From contig NZ_JAHUTS010000002.1 of NCBI RefSeq assembly GCF_019209835.1, forward strand, positions 248,001 to 312,000: a stretch of 64,000 bases of DNA, given 5' to 3'. Position numbers and translations under genes: made by a program. The stretch comes from Enterovibrio paralichthyis. Lineage in GTDB: Bacteria > Pseudomonadota > Gammaproteobacteria > Enterobacterales > Vibrionaceae. The notes below the pieces were generated by a model. That model made no database searches and was not told where the DNA came from. It saw nothing but the letters and a program-made list of their open reading frames with translations. Positions 1 through 8,269 of the stretch are shown one piece after another (position 1 is the first letter of the stretch; each line of letters starts with the position of its first letter).

Positions 1-1250
1 TGCAAGGCATTGTCGCGGATTTCCTCTACGAGATTTTCTACACCGGCAACGACCTCGGTTGCCTCCTGAATGTCGTATTTGTCGACCATCAGTTTCACAG
101 CCGCGTTGGAGATAACCAATTCACCCACAAGGTTAATCAGCTGCCCCAAACGGTTTGCATCCACCCGAATGTAATGCGCTTCCTTACTGGCTTTTTCCCG
201 TGTCACTTCCTGCTTTTTCAGCGCTTGGGACACCACAGGCTGGCTGACGACATTTCGCTCTACCAGTATTTCGCCGAGGGGTTTTATCCCTTTTTCCGGG
301 TTGCCGACCGCCTCATCAATCGCATTTTCCTGCTCATTCAGAGCACCTTGCAGTTCCTGTTCAGTAATCGCACCAACATGAACAAGGATCTCGCCCAGCT
401 TTTGCACCGCCCCTTCGGGCAGTTCTTCCAGCAGCTTGAGATAGCTAACCTGTTTGGAATGCGGCGGCAGAATGCGGATTTCACAGTCATCGGCGGCGAA
501 CTCAAACACAGATTCGATATCTTCTTTCCCTGAGGAGGTTTGCAGCGCGATGCGAAATGACAGGTAACAGCTTTCCGGGTCAAAGTTTTCGATTGGAGGC
601 TGGCGATGTGTCAGCGTGGCGATATCAGTAATCGTCCCCATTCGCTGCAAATAGCGGATAAATGACAGCGGATCGATGCCATTTCGCAGTGCGTCGCTCT
701 GAAAATCCAGGGAAATTAGCCAGGTGTCATCACAGGTATCGCACTTAGGCTGGACATCGACAGTGGCTTTCTCCTCATGCACCTTTGTTATTTCATGCGC
801 CAGTGGTACTTCATGAGTCAGTGTTACCGCATGCGTCAGTGCCTGAGCTTCGGTTTCTTGCTCCGGCTGACCGGAAAGCCTCTGTAAGATATCTTCGCCC
901 ACATCCAGCAAATCCTGTGGGATTGCGTTTTCATCACCCTCAGCGACTACCCTGACCAGATTTGAGGTGTGGTCTTTACACTGAAGCAAAAGCGCGATGG
1001 TGTCGGCATCGAGCCCTCGCTCACCGCTTCTCACATGGTCCATGACCGTTTCAACCGGATGGGTGAAAGCGACGATAAAATCAAAACCAAAAATGCCTGC
1101 TGCGCCTTTGATGGTGTGCATTGCACGGAATACGCTGTTGAGATGCTCATCATCGTCAGGCGCTTCTTCCATGGCGAGCAGCGCATCCTCCATCTGCTCC
1201 AGTAATTCTTCGGATTCCTGTACAAAGGTGAGCTTTACGTCATCCGTCAT
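1..1250 (-). CDS. cheA: Chemotaxis histidine kinase CheA (3' part beyond the left edge)
   Basis: Two-component kinase that passes chemoreceptor signals to CheY. About 416 N-terminal residues are visible and the frame is still open at base 1. An Hpt (P1) domain carries the phosphoacceptor at His45 in the motif AMHTIKGAAG. Residues about 355-385 (IRVDANRLGQLINLVGELV) match the start of the P3 dimerisation helix; the P4 ATPase and P5 domains must lie outside. Between them are a short LTHxV/LTHEV repeat and two LGEILV...AL..Q repeats (about residues 283-302 and 322-341), where a CheY-binding P2 domain would usually lie. The ATG overlaps the stop of the upstream STAS gene (ATGA), so translation is probably coupled. 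Confidence 0.95.
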   Translation of the reverse strand, partial: MTDDVKLTFVQESEELLEQMEDALLAMEEAPDDDEHLNSVFRAMHTIKGAAGIFGFDFIVAFTHPVETVMDHVRSGERGLDADTIALLLQCKDHTSNLVRVVAEGDENAIPQDLLDVGEDILQRLSGQPEQETEAQALTHAVTLTHEVPLAHEITKVHEEKATVDVQPKCDTCDDTWLISLDFQSDALRNGIDPLSFIRYLQRMGTITDIATLTHRQPPIENFDPESCYLSFRIALQTSSGKEDIESVFEFAADDCEIRILPPHSKQVSYLKLLEELPEGAVQKLGEILVHVGAITEQELQGALNEQENAIDEAVGNPEKGIKPLGEILVERNVVSQPVVSQALKKQEVTREKASKEAHYIRVDANRLGQLINLVGELVISNAAVKLMVDKYDIQEATEVVAGVENLVEEIRDNAL

Positions 1251-1576
1251 TGCGATTTACCCCCGGCAGGAAGAACAATTGGGTCACCAAAATGCGCCGC
1301 CAGATTCAGGGTTTCAAAAACATCGAGTACAGCGGCACTGTGTTTGACAAAGCGCATTTCTTTTTTTAGCTGAGCCGCTTCCTGCCGCAGTGCGATGAGA
1401 ATTTGGACGCCCGCACTGTCTATCTCGCTGACATTTTCCAGAGAGATTTCCATTTCGTGGCAGTGGCACAATTTGTCTACCAGCTCATTTTTCATGGCTG
1501 TGGCCGTGTAAATAGTCATTTCGTCATTGATACTAAGGTGACTGATGCCATCTTTGCTATTCACATCGATACTCAT
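1247..1576 (-). CDS. STAS-domain protein in chemosensory operon
   Basis: 109-residue single STAS domain, the fold of anti-sigma-factor antagonists such as SpoIIAA. The motif EIDSAGVQIL places Ser54 at the position that is phosphorylated in that family. I chose the ATG at 1576 because AAGGGGAACGG precedes it; an upstream in-frame start would overlap the cheY-like gene without a ribosome site. It lies between the CheY-like gene and cheA and overlaps cheA by four bases. STAS proteins in chemotaxis operons are thought to be small adaptors or targets of the kinase. The partner here cannot be read from the sequence. Confidence 0.85.
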   Translation of the reverse strand: MSIDVNSKDGISHLSINDEMTIYTATAMKNELVDKLCHCHEMEISLENVSEIDSAGVQILIALRQEAAQLKKEMRFVKHSAAVLDVFETLNLAAHFGDPIVLPAGGKSQ

Positions 1577-1616
1577 TCCGTTCCCCTTGCTACGAAACTC
1601 CGATTGCATTTCACGC

Positions 1617-1985
1617 TTATGGCAATACAAGTTTCGCGACAGCATCTAACATTTGTGGTGGTTGAAATGGCTTAACCACCCATGCTTTCGCGCCTGCTGC
1701 ACGACCCTCACTGATTTTATTTTGCCCCGCTTCGGTTGTGAGCATAATGACCGGCGTGAATTTATAATTGGGATGCTTTTTCACCTCTTTCAGGAACGTA
1801 ATACCATCCATGTTTGGCATATTGACATCGCTGATAATCAGGTGGATTTTTTGACCCGTCATTTTGCTTAATGCATCTTTCCCATCACACGCTTCAATAA
1901 CGTCATAACCGCCTCCCCGCAAGGCAATACCAACAACTTTACGGATGGATAAGGAGTCATCCACAATCAAAATAGTCTTCGCCAT
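1617..1985 (-). CDS. CheY-like single-domain response regulator
   Basis: 122-residue receiver domain with no output domain. The acidic pair Asp9-Asp10, the phosphoacceptor Asp53 (ISDVNMPNMDG), Thr83 and Lys105 (VVKPF) are all present, so it should be phosphorylatable, most simply by the CheA encoded downstream in the same operon. Length and motifs match CheY-type proteins. It starts at the ATG at 1985, which is 44 bases after the MCP-like gene. It may be a motor regulator or a phosphate sink of a non-flagellar chemosensory array; the sequence does not decide. Confidence 0.9.
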   Translation of the reverse strand: MAKTILIVDDSLSIRKVVGIALRGGGYDVIEACDGKDALSKMTGQKIHLIISDVNMPNMDGITFLKEVKKHPNYKFTPVIMLTTEAGQNKISEGRAAGAKAWVVKPFQPPQMLDAVAKLVLP

Positions 1986-2029
1986 TGTTTACTCTCTTTA
2001 AGCCAAGGGAATATATTTACGGATACTGT

Positions 2030-3181
2030 TCAGAAAAAGCTGATGGAACCTCCCTCCGCCACACCACTTATTTGTTTGGTATCGTTTGGGGCGTGTTGCC
2101 GGTGTTCATCCTGCGTCGTGTAGGTCATTTTCATCGCTTCCAGAATTTCATCGACATCAATATTTATCTGACTGTCGGCATTTTGGAGAATGAGCTGATC
2201 CATACTGGACGTTACCTGCAGGAGAATTTGACTGATACGATCCTGGAATTGGAGTTCTATCAGCATTTGTTCAATTTGACCTTGAATTTCCTGGTTGACG
2301 GAAAGCAATTGCTCTCCCTCCGCGACCAGACTTTTCGCGTAAGATTCCAGATGTTCAATGACCTGCGAGATATAAGCCTCGCTCTCTTCCAGGGTTCTGC
2401 CTTCCTGATCTTTTGTAGAAGAGGCCGAAGATAGGATGCGAGAAATAACTGCTTTTACTTCCTCTATTTTTTTCGCTATTTGCTCCCCTGTGCCGCCCGA
2501 CTGTGAAGAAAGCTCCCTCACTTCCTGCGCGACAACCGCAAACCCACGCCCCGCCTCTCCCGCGCGCGCGGCTTCAATGGCAGCATTGAGTGCCAGTAAG
2601 TTGGTTTGATTCGCGATAGAGGCGACTGATGACGCCATATGGTCAAGGTCGCTGGTAAAGGCGTGCAGTTCTTCGATTTGGTGGAAAAGCTGGTCGGTGG
2701 TGGCGTCGTACTCATTAAGTTTGACGAAAATATTGTGCAGGTTGGACATGTCACTTTCGATAGTATTGTCGACCGCTAAGCTGCCTCCAGAAGCCGTGTT
2801 TCTGGTTTCGACAATCAAATCCACCAAATTGCCAAACCGTTCCGTCAGTTCATTGATCGCTTTTTCTGACAATTCCTGACAAGTGAATAAATGGCGTTGC
2901 CATAACGGCACTACACGTTGCCAAAGTTGCTTTTGTGTTTCAGCACTCAGTTCATCACATGAAACACTTTGCTTGAGTTCTTTATTTGCCTTTTTGTACT
3001 GTTCAATTTTCAGGTTTAACTTGCTTGTATTTCGTGATTGAAGCAATGAAATCATTGCAACAGACAGCAACCAAAGAATTGAAATTGTAGATTGGTGATT
3101 TTCAACCAGTAATATCCCAACAAAAAAAGCGATGCCCAGCACAATTTGCAAGACTGAGTATTTGTCGAGATTATATTTCAT
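2030..3181 (-). CDS. Methyl-accepting chemotaxis-like protein without a ligand domain
   Basis: 383-residue chemoreceptor signalling protein. The first 50 residues contain two hydrophobic stretches (about 9-28 and 32-48) joined by a very short loop, so there is no periplasmic sensor domain. The highly conserved signalling hairpin follows at roughly residues 180-230 (NQTNLLALNAAIEAARAGE, then GRGFAVVAQEVREL). The C-terminus ends in EGGSISFF and has no NWETF-like CheR tether. As first gene of the operon it is the likely partner of the CheA below; the signal could be membrane state or an accessory protein. About 330 bases upstream hold no gene on this strand. Confidence 0.88.
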   Translation of the reverse strand: MKYNLDKYSVLQIVLGIAFFVGILLVENHQSTISILWLLSVAMISLLQSRNTSKLNLKIEQYKKANKELKQSVSCDELSAETQKQLWQRVVPLWQRHLFTCQELSEKAINELTERFGNLVDLIVETRNTASGGSLAVDNTIESDMSNLHNIFVKLNEYDATTDQLFHQIEELHAFTSDLDHMASSVASIANQTNLLALNAAIEAARAGEAGRGFAVVAQEVRELSSQSGGTGEQIAKKIEEVKAVISRILSSASSTKDQEGRTLEESEAYISQVIEHLESYAKSLVAEGEQLLSVNQEIQGQIEQMLIELQFQDRISQILLQVTSSMDQLILQNADSQINIDVDEILEAMKMTYTTQDEHRQHAPNDTKQISGVAEGGSISFF

Positions 3182-3469
3182 TGAACCCCCAAGACATTCC
3201 TGTCACCAAACCAATAACGTCGACATCCAATAAATACAGTTCATGACTATATTATTTATCTCTTTTCGACTGAATATAGTTCAGCAGTGACACCTCGCCA
3301 TTTGATAAATTTGCATTTATTCAATAAACGGCGTTGCCTTGATCTCGCTCAATTTTAATTGGGAATATTCACACTCATGTGAAGCACGTATATTTCACCG
3401 TTCAAATTAAAAAGAAACCCATATTCTTCAATGACGTTCTTCACTTCCTTATTTTCGGTTTTCCCGATT

Positions 3470-3494
3470 AGCCAGCTTCCTTGCTGGCTTTTTT
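3470..3494 (+). terminator. Orphan plus-strand intrinsic terminator
   Basis: The arms AGCCAGC (3470-3476) and GCTGGCT (3483-3489) flank a 6-base loop, and six Ts follow. No plus-strand gene lies upstream: the stretch 3182-3469 holds only the upstream region of the divergent MCP-like gene. On the minus strand the hairpin lacks a following T run, so it is not a good terminator for the gene at 3516-4493. It may end a small RNA. Confidence 0.6.
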
Positions 3495-3515
3495 ATTCCT
3501 TTTTCCACAAAGCGT

Positions 3516-4493
3516 TTATTTTCTCGCATGGAGGCCGTGGGTAATCATCAAGGCTACTGCCACCCAGAAACAGCCGATCACGGTATCGAAGAAGCGCCAC
3601 TGCATGAGTTCTAAGTCGCCTTTCGGGAACAGCGCAAAGTTAATCGCCACCATTACCGTTACCGTGATCGCCAGACTGAACAACATATAGCTCTTACGCA
3701 GACTGAATGGGATCCAGAAGGCAAATACGGCCACCACAAGGGCCAATGCAGATTGGGGAATATATCTCACCGCAACGTACGCAATGATGATGCCTAGCAG
3801 TGTACCGACAATACGATCCCACAGATGATGCCAGGAAAGCCTGTCGTTGATATGCATAACAAACAGGATGGTCAGGCCAACCCAACCGGGTTGAGATACA
3901 TGCAGCCAGTTCGCGCTTAATGTAGCGACCAGAATGGTCAGAGGCAGGGTAAAGCCATAAAGCGGGCCGTTGGTATCCCCTTTGATGATTTGGAAAAACT
4001 CATCATTGGGTGAATGGGCAGTCTCATGAGTTTTGTGAAGCCAACCTTGCAACACAATCAGTACGACTGCCAGCAACGCGCCGGAGAAATAGGCTTTGCC
4101 AATTTCCACCGTGGCAGGAAAACCCAGTTGCGCCAACAACAACGCCGTCGCCAGATATTTTCCGAGCAAACCCCAGTAGGCATGTTCAGGCTTGGGCTGC
4201 CCGGCAAGGAAGCCGAATATCATCAAGGCAGCAATAGCGAGGTATTGGTGCCCAACCAGATTCAGCCCCAATGCGGCGGCAAGGATGACAGCCAGAACGC
4301 CAACAACGATTGCGGTTAGCTGCTTTAACGCCTGACTGCGCGGATCAAGCAACAGGGCAAGCAAAGCTCCTAAACACATAAACGCTGCTTGAAGATATTG
4401 ATGCGCCAGTGCGCCATAAAGGATCGGCAAACCCATGCCGAGGGAAAATAATACGCCTCTGGTGCGTTCGTGGGGATACATCTTGAATACCAC
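3516..4493 (-). CDS. FUSC-family integral membrane protein
   Basis: 325-residue, very hydrophobic protein with about ten predicted membrane segments in two blocks (residues about 10-150 and 180-320) and a short hydrophilic connection near 150-170. The arrangement, with motifs such as LDPRSQALKQL and RIVGTLLGI, resembles the FUSC/aromatic acid exporter membrane modules (the region shared by AaeB and YccS), but the cytoplasmic domain of the long members is absent. Substrate unknown. The first start is GTG at 4493; an ATG four codons later (4481) is equally possible, as neither has a clear ribosome site. It is transcribed alone. Confidence 0.7.
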   Translation of the reverse strand: MVFKMYPHERTRGVLFSLGMGLPILYGALAHQYLQAAFMCLGALLALLLDPRSQALKQLTAIVVGVLAVILAAALGLNLVGHQYLAIAALMIFGFLAGQPKPEHAYWGLLGKYLATALLLAQLGFPATVEIGKAYFSGALLAVVLIVLQGWLHKTHETAHSPNDEFFQIIKGDTNGPLYGFTLPLTILVATLSANWLHVSQPGWVGLTILFVMHINDRLSWHHLWDRIVGTLLGIIIAYVAVRYIPQSALALVVAVFAFWIPFSLRKSYMLFSLAITVTVMVAINFALFPKGDLELMQWRFFDTVIGCFWVAVALMITHGLHARK

Positions 4494-4662
4494 TGTGACA
4501 ATTTGAGATTGTTGCGAAAGCCAAAGCTGAATCCTACTCCCAGGCTTTAATTATTCCACTCTTTTTTGAATGACGGGTAAATGTATTGCACTACTGGGTA
4601 AGTTTGCGGACTAACGCTGGTCTCGGCGATACTCCCCTCTTTGGAAGTTTTTGACGGGATAC

Positions 4663-4692
4663 AAAAATGGCAGACCTCATTGTCTGCCATTT
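4663..4692 (-). terminator. Intrinsic terminator after cupin gene
   Basis: The arms ATGGCAGAC and GTCTGCCAT surround a 6-base loop. On the minus strand a run of Ts follows the hairpin. It lies 38 bases after the stop of the cupin gene. Confidence 0.85.
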
Positions 4693-4729
4693 CAAGGTAT
4701 TAGCGTGCCATTACGGCCGATACCGGGTG

Positions 4730-5134
4730 TTAGGCAACAGGTAAATCGCTTTCGATAAAGTCAAACGTGCCGCTGTGAATATAAACAAGGCGGCAATCCT
4801 TCACGTATTTCACACTGTGGATTTGGCCTTTATGGATGTATGCCGTGTCACCCTCAACATAGATCTCTTCCGGGCCGTCTTTGATCAAAGTGCCGTCATC
4901 AATGTTGTAAAACTGCACACGCATTTCACCTTCACAGATAATGGTCATGTCATCGCCAGGATGTGAATGTGGTGGTTCGGATGTACCTGCATTCCAAGCC
5001 TCCAACATGGTTTCAATACCGTCCGGGTCAGTCGGCAATGTGCCCCTGAAAGTAAAACCTTCTGGAAGATCATCCTCAGTTTTGAGGTGGTTCCATACAT
5101 CACTGGTTTGCATCGTTGCCCGTATTGTTGTCAT
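4730..5134 (-). CDS. Small cupin-domain protein
   Basis: 134-residue single cupin barrel. The first cupin motif is visible as EPPHSHPGDDMTIICEGEM (His-x-His with a downstream Glu), and the second as DTAYIHKGQIHSVKYV, so a metal site is likely. I chose the ATG at 5134 because GGAG lies eight bases upstream; the longer reading from 5185 has no ribosome site. Small cupins of this type include sugar-binding, dioxygenase and regulatory proteins, and I cannot assign a substrate. It stands alone, followed by its own terminator and preceded by a gene remnant. Confidence 0.75.
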   Translation of the reverse strand: MTTIRATMQTSDVWNHLKTEDDLPEGFTFRGTLPTDPDGIETMLEAWNAGTSEPPHSHPGDDMTIICEGEMRVQFYNIDDGTLIKDGPEEIYVEGDTAYIHKGQIHSVKYVKDCRLVYIHSGTFDFIESDLPVA

Positions 5135-5241
5135 TTCACATCTCCAATTTTTGGCTTGTTCAACGCATTGAGTGTAGAGAATCAAAAGCGCGGGACTGGC
5201 TCATTTCTGATCAAAAACGCCTGATTACTCGCTGTAACCCT

Positions 5242-5541
5242 TCAGGAATCCAGCAAAATCTCAACCCGCTCTTTCCCTCTGCCAATGTTTTTGCGTTTGA
5301 GTTTGATGTTACCGACTTCCGCTGTTCGTTTGAGGTGTGTGCCACCACAGGGCACTTTGGCAAAGCCATCCACCTGCCAGTATCTTCGCCCCAATGCTTC
5401 ATCCAAGAAGGCGCTTTCAATGGGCGAATCTGCATCAAGCAAAGCCTGCGCCTTTGATTCCATTTGTGCAAGGAGCGGCGTGATATTTTCTGGCCACTCA
5501 AAATCGACCCGGCTTTTGTCCTCACTGATATGGGCACTTAG
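5242..5541 (-). pseudogene. 5'-truncated alanyl-tRNA editing protein (AlaX-type) remnant
   Basis: The reading frame encodes only the C-terminal part of a trans-editing tRNA deacylase: SAHISEDKSRVDFEW near its beginning, then PCGGTHLKRTAEVG and GRGKERVEILLD, the typical tRNA-SAD end with the Cys and His zinc ligands. Full AlaX proteins have more than 200 residues and begin with a HxxxH half-site. Here the frame hits a TGA immediately upstream, only 99 codons remain, and no ribosome site is seen. The missing half would extend into the terminator of the next gene (5562-5590), so a deletion has joined the two loci. Confidence 0.75.
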
Positions 5542-5561
5542 TCAAGTCGCAACTCAGATAC

Positions 5562-5590
5562 AAAAAAGGCTGAACCACTGTCAGCCTTTT
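5562..5590 (-). terminator. Intrinsic terminator after lipoprotein gene
   Basis: The arms AAAAGGCTGA and TCAGCCTTTT flank a 7-base loop, with a T run on the minus strand. It lies 23 bases downstream of the lipoprotein stop and abuts the alaX remnant. Confidence 0.85.
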
Positions 5591-5612
5591 CGTTCGGGAG
5601 TAACGAGTTAGG

Positions 5613-6038
5613 TTACATCACACACTCTTGCGCCGCTTTGGCTTTATCAATCGCTTTCTCAATCAGAGATTGCGATTCTTCATTGCCAATCACAGCCATA
5701 AACTTGTTCAGCATCTTTTCTGCTGTGCTTTCTGAGGTCGCATCCACCAGGCAAGCGTAAGAGTTGGCAATCTGGTCGCTGACTTCCTGCAACGCTGATG
5801 TATCGGTGAAATCAACATCAACCGCTTCTTTCAGAGATTCAGCCAGCTCCTGGGCAGATTCCGTCGCACCTTGCAGGGATTCAATGTTCAACTCACTGAG
5901 ATCAACAGATTCGATTTGCTCCTGCACACTGTCGACGGCCTTGGTTGCCGCTTCCTGTGCCTTATCAATCGCTTTGTTTGCTTCATCACAGCCTGTCAGT
6001 GCAGCAACAAGCATCAGTGCAGTGATCGATTTTTTCAT
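5613..6038 (-). CDS. Small helical lipoprotein of unknown function
   Basis: 141 residues. The N-terminus MKKSITALMLVAALTGC is a type II signal peptide with lipobox LTGC; Cys17 would be lipidated, and Asp at +2 suggests retention at the inner membrane if the E. coli rule applies. The mature part is acidic and rich in Ala, Glu, Ser and Lys, with heptad-like AxxKAxD patterns (residues 20-75) that predict amphipathic helices. Two Cys (in YACLV and ECVM) could form a disulfide. I do not recognise the family. It is monocistronic, with its own terminator. Confidence 0.7.
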   Translation of the reverse strand: MKKSITALMLVAALTGCDEANKAIDKAQEAATKAVDSVQEQIESVDLSELNIESLQGATESAQELAESLKEAVDVDFTDTSALQEVSDQIANSYACLVDATSESTAEKMLNKFMAVIGNEESQSLIEKAIDKAKAAQECVM

Positions 6039-6125
6039 CGTGGTTCCTAATTAACTTTCTGATACCGCGAACACTATACGCTATCGCCTAGCCAGATAGA
6101 ATTAAAGCAAGCGCCGCGCTGAATG

Positions 6126-6935
6126 CTACTTCTTATTTAGCATCCATTCATGATCCGGATCGTTTTTGAACTTCCAGACACGTTTCGGTCCCGCCATCAC
6201 ATTCAAGTAATACAGGTCGTAACCATAAGGGGCGCCGACTGGGTGATAGCCTTCCGGCACCATCACCACGTTGCCGTCTTCTACCGCCATGGTTTCATCC
6301 AGAGTGCGTTCGTCGTTGTAAACGCGCTGGAACGAAAAGCCCTGCTTGGGATTGATGCGGTGGTAATAGGTTTCTTCTAGGATTGATTCTTCCGGCAGGT
6401 TATCCACGCTGTGTTTGTGCGGCGGATAGCTCGACCAATTACCCGACGGCGTAAACACTTCAACCACCAACAGGCTGTCAGCGTTTTCATCCCAATCAGG
6501 CAAAATATCGTGAATATGGCGGGTGTTGGCACCCTCCCCTCGTACTGACACTTTCTTCGGATCCGGTTCAATCAAACGCGCTTGGTGGTTGCCATATCCC
6601 GGCGCCTTACAGACCGCAAGTTCAACGTCAGTGTTGGCTTTTAGCGTCCACTCGTTGTCGTTGGGCACATACACCGCCCAGGGCGGGATTTGCTCGAAAA
6701 TATCCATGCGCTCGCCAATGTCATGCCAGGTTTCCGTACCCACTGCGACATCGGCTTTCCCACTGAGCAGAACCAGACACGCTTCCTGATCGCCCGTGCC
6801 TTGGGTCAAGGTTTCCCCGGCTTTGATGTTGAACACTTCAAAGCCCACAAATGACCACCCGGCCGATTCAGGGGTGATTTTCAGGATGCGGCCGTCGCTG
6901 TCAGGTGCGCTCGGTTTAACCAGTAATTTTGACAT
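6126..6935 (-). CDS. iolB: 5-deoxy-glucuronate isomerase, first copy
   Basis: Converts 5-deoxy-D-glucuronate to 5-dehydro-2-deoxy-D-gluconate in myo-inositol catabolism. 269 residues, the usual family length, as a double cupin. The metal-site segments are PPHKHS (171-176), LEETYYHR (186-193) and EGYHPV (228-233), and the family signature SSYPPHKHS is intact. A ribosome site (GGAGGG) precedes the ATG at 6935. It lies near mmsA/iolA but on the opposite strand, together with a LysR gene and a TIM-barrel remnant. A diverged paralogue is at 37051-37908. Confidence 0.93.
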   Translation of the reverse strand: MSKLLVKPSAPDSDGRILKITPESAGWSFVGFEVFNIKAGETLTQGTGDQEACLVLLSGKADVAVGTETWHDIGERMDIFEQIPPWAVYVPNDNEWTLKANTDVELAVCKAPGYGNHQARLIEPDPKKVSVRGEGANTRHIHDILPDWDENADSLLVVEVFTPSGNWSSYPPHKHSVDNLPEESILEETYYHRINPKQGFSFQRVYNDERTLDETMAVEDGNVVMVPEGYHPVGAPYGYDLYYLNVMAGPKRVWKFKNDPDHEWMLNKK

Positions 6936-6986
6936 TGTTTCCCTCCAAAAAATTGTCCTGCGGCTGGCGTAAATCCTCGAACCCTA

Positions 6987-7217
6987 TTACTCAGCCAACC
7001 TGCGTTCTATGTATTCAAATGACTTTCGCATCTGCGCTTCGTCCAAAAACACTGTAGGGTCTGAAACATCGGAGATTTGCACCGTCGCAATGTGCTCCTC
7101 GAAGTAGTCATTGTCTCCGGAAATTAAGTGCTGGAACGTATCGTGTATGAGCTTGAAGGGATTATCTTCACCCAATGCTGTCATTAGCGGCACAACATCA
7201 GCCTGTTCACGTCTATT
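6987..7217 (-). pseudogene. Remnant of a sugar-phosphate isomerase/epimerase-type TIM-barrel protein
   Basis: About 76 codons remain, following a TGA at 7218-7220. The segment FKLIHDTFQHLISGDNDYF followed by HIATVQISDVSDP resembles the metal-binding C-terminal half of xylose-isomerase-like barrels (IolH/inosose isomerase type: HDTFHH..., HISGV.D). A full protein would have 260-300 residues. In another frame just upstream, ATG GCT AGA ACG at 7235 could be earlier coding sequence, suggesting a frameshift as well as truncation. The position between iolB and the LysR gene suggests a lost inositol gene. It could instead be a short free-standing ORF from GTG at 7193. Confidence 0.5.
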
Positions 7218-7239
7218 TCATCCAGCGTTCTAGCCATCG

Positions 7240-8142
7240 CTAACCCGCCGTTTTCAAGAAGGCCCCCGATGCCGCAAGATCCTTCAAAAACGCAATGACT
7301 GAGCTTATCCGTGGGATCCGCTGGGTGTTCTGGTGATAGACCAAAAAGAACTCCCGCTCCGCCTGCACTTCCGGCAATACCTTGATAAGCCTATATTCTT
7401 TATCCACAAGAAAGCCATGCAACATACCAATACCCACTCCTGCACGCACTGCCTCAACCTGGCCTGTCGGGGAATAGATAGACACCTGCGACTGCCATTG
7501 CGGCCAAACGGAGCGGGCGATATTCAACCTGTCGGTAAACAGCAAATCTTCCACATATCCAATCAAACAATGGTCGGCAAGCTTTTCAAGTGAATCCGGC
7601 ACACCGTGTCTGTCGAGGTAATCCTGTGAAGCAAATAGCCCAACGGTGTAAGTACCGAGGCTGACAGACTTCAGGCTCTGCTCCATTGGCCGGCCAACCA
7701 TCACTGCCAGATCTGCCTCCCGCCGTGAAAGGGAAAAACCGGGCGATTGGGGCACCACTTCTATTTTCAGTTGTGGATGCAATTCCAGAAGCTGGCGCAG
7801 ACTCGGCGTGAGGATTTTGAGTGCAAAGCCCTCCGGCGCTGCAATACGCACCGTACCGCTAATGCTGTTGGTATCTGAACCGAACACCTCACCGGCAGCT
7901 TCAATTTCTGCTTCTGCCCTTTCCAAATACTCCACCAGTCTGTGCCCTTCATCCGTCAGGCTGAAACCTTTGTTGTGACGGATTAACAGTTGGGATTTGG
8001 TACGCGACTGCAAATGGGATAAATGACGGGAAAGGGTAATGGCAGAAACCCCAAGGCTTTCAGCCGCTTTGCCAATCTGCCCTGCCCGCGCCACGGCCAG
8101 GAAGTAGCGCGCATCTTCCCAGTTAAATCGTGGAGTACTCAT
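7240..8142 (-). CDS. LysR-family regulator divergent from mmsA/iolA
   Basis: 300-residue LysR-type transcription factor. The N-terminal winged helix-turn-helix is clear (FLAVARAGQIGKAAESLGVS, then ITLSRHLSHLQ), followed by a periplasmic-binding-like effector domain from about residue 95. It is transcribed away from the semialdehyde dehydrogenase gene across a 127-base intergenic region, the usual arrangement of a LysR regulator with its target. I prefer the ATG at 8142 to the GTG at 8145, because GGAG then sits five bases away. A perfect palindrome just upstream is a candidate operator. Effector unknown; an inositol-derived semialdehyde or malonyl-type compound is inference. Confidence 0.88.
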   Translation of the reverse strand: MSTPRFNWEDARYFLAVARAGQIGKAAESLGVSAITLSRHLSHLQSRTKSQLLIRHNKGFSLTDEGHRLVEYLERAEAEIEAAGEVFGSDTNSISGTVRIAAPEGFALKILTPSLRQLLELHPQLKIEVVPQSPGFSLSRREADLAVMVGRPMEQSLKSVSLGTYTVGLFASQDYLDRHGVPDSLEKLADHCLIGYVEDLLFTDRLNIARSVWPQWQSQVSIYSPTGQVEAVRAGVGIGMLHGFLVDKEYRLIKVLPEVQAEREFFLVYHQNTQRIPRISSVIAFLKDLAASGAFLKTAG

Positions 8143-8155
8143 CACCGCTCCTTGT

Positions 8156-8177
8156 GATCTATCAAATTTGATAGATC
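8156..8177. promoter_or_regulatory. Perfect 22-base palindrome, candidate LysR operator
   Basis: The half-site GATCTATCAAA is followed directly by its reverse complement TTTGATAGATC. It begins 14 bases upstream of the LysR ATG and 93 bases upstream of mmsA. The position suggests autoregulation and divergent control. Binding is inferred. Confidence 0.6.
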
Positions 8178-8269
8178 TTATAGTAAATATTTTCCATTGT
8201 TCATAAACAAGTTTAGGTCTTAAATGAGATTAACCCATCAAGGGAAGTAACCAATCGAAGGAAATGACC

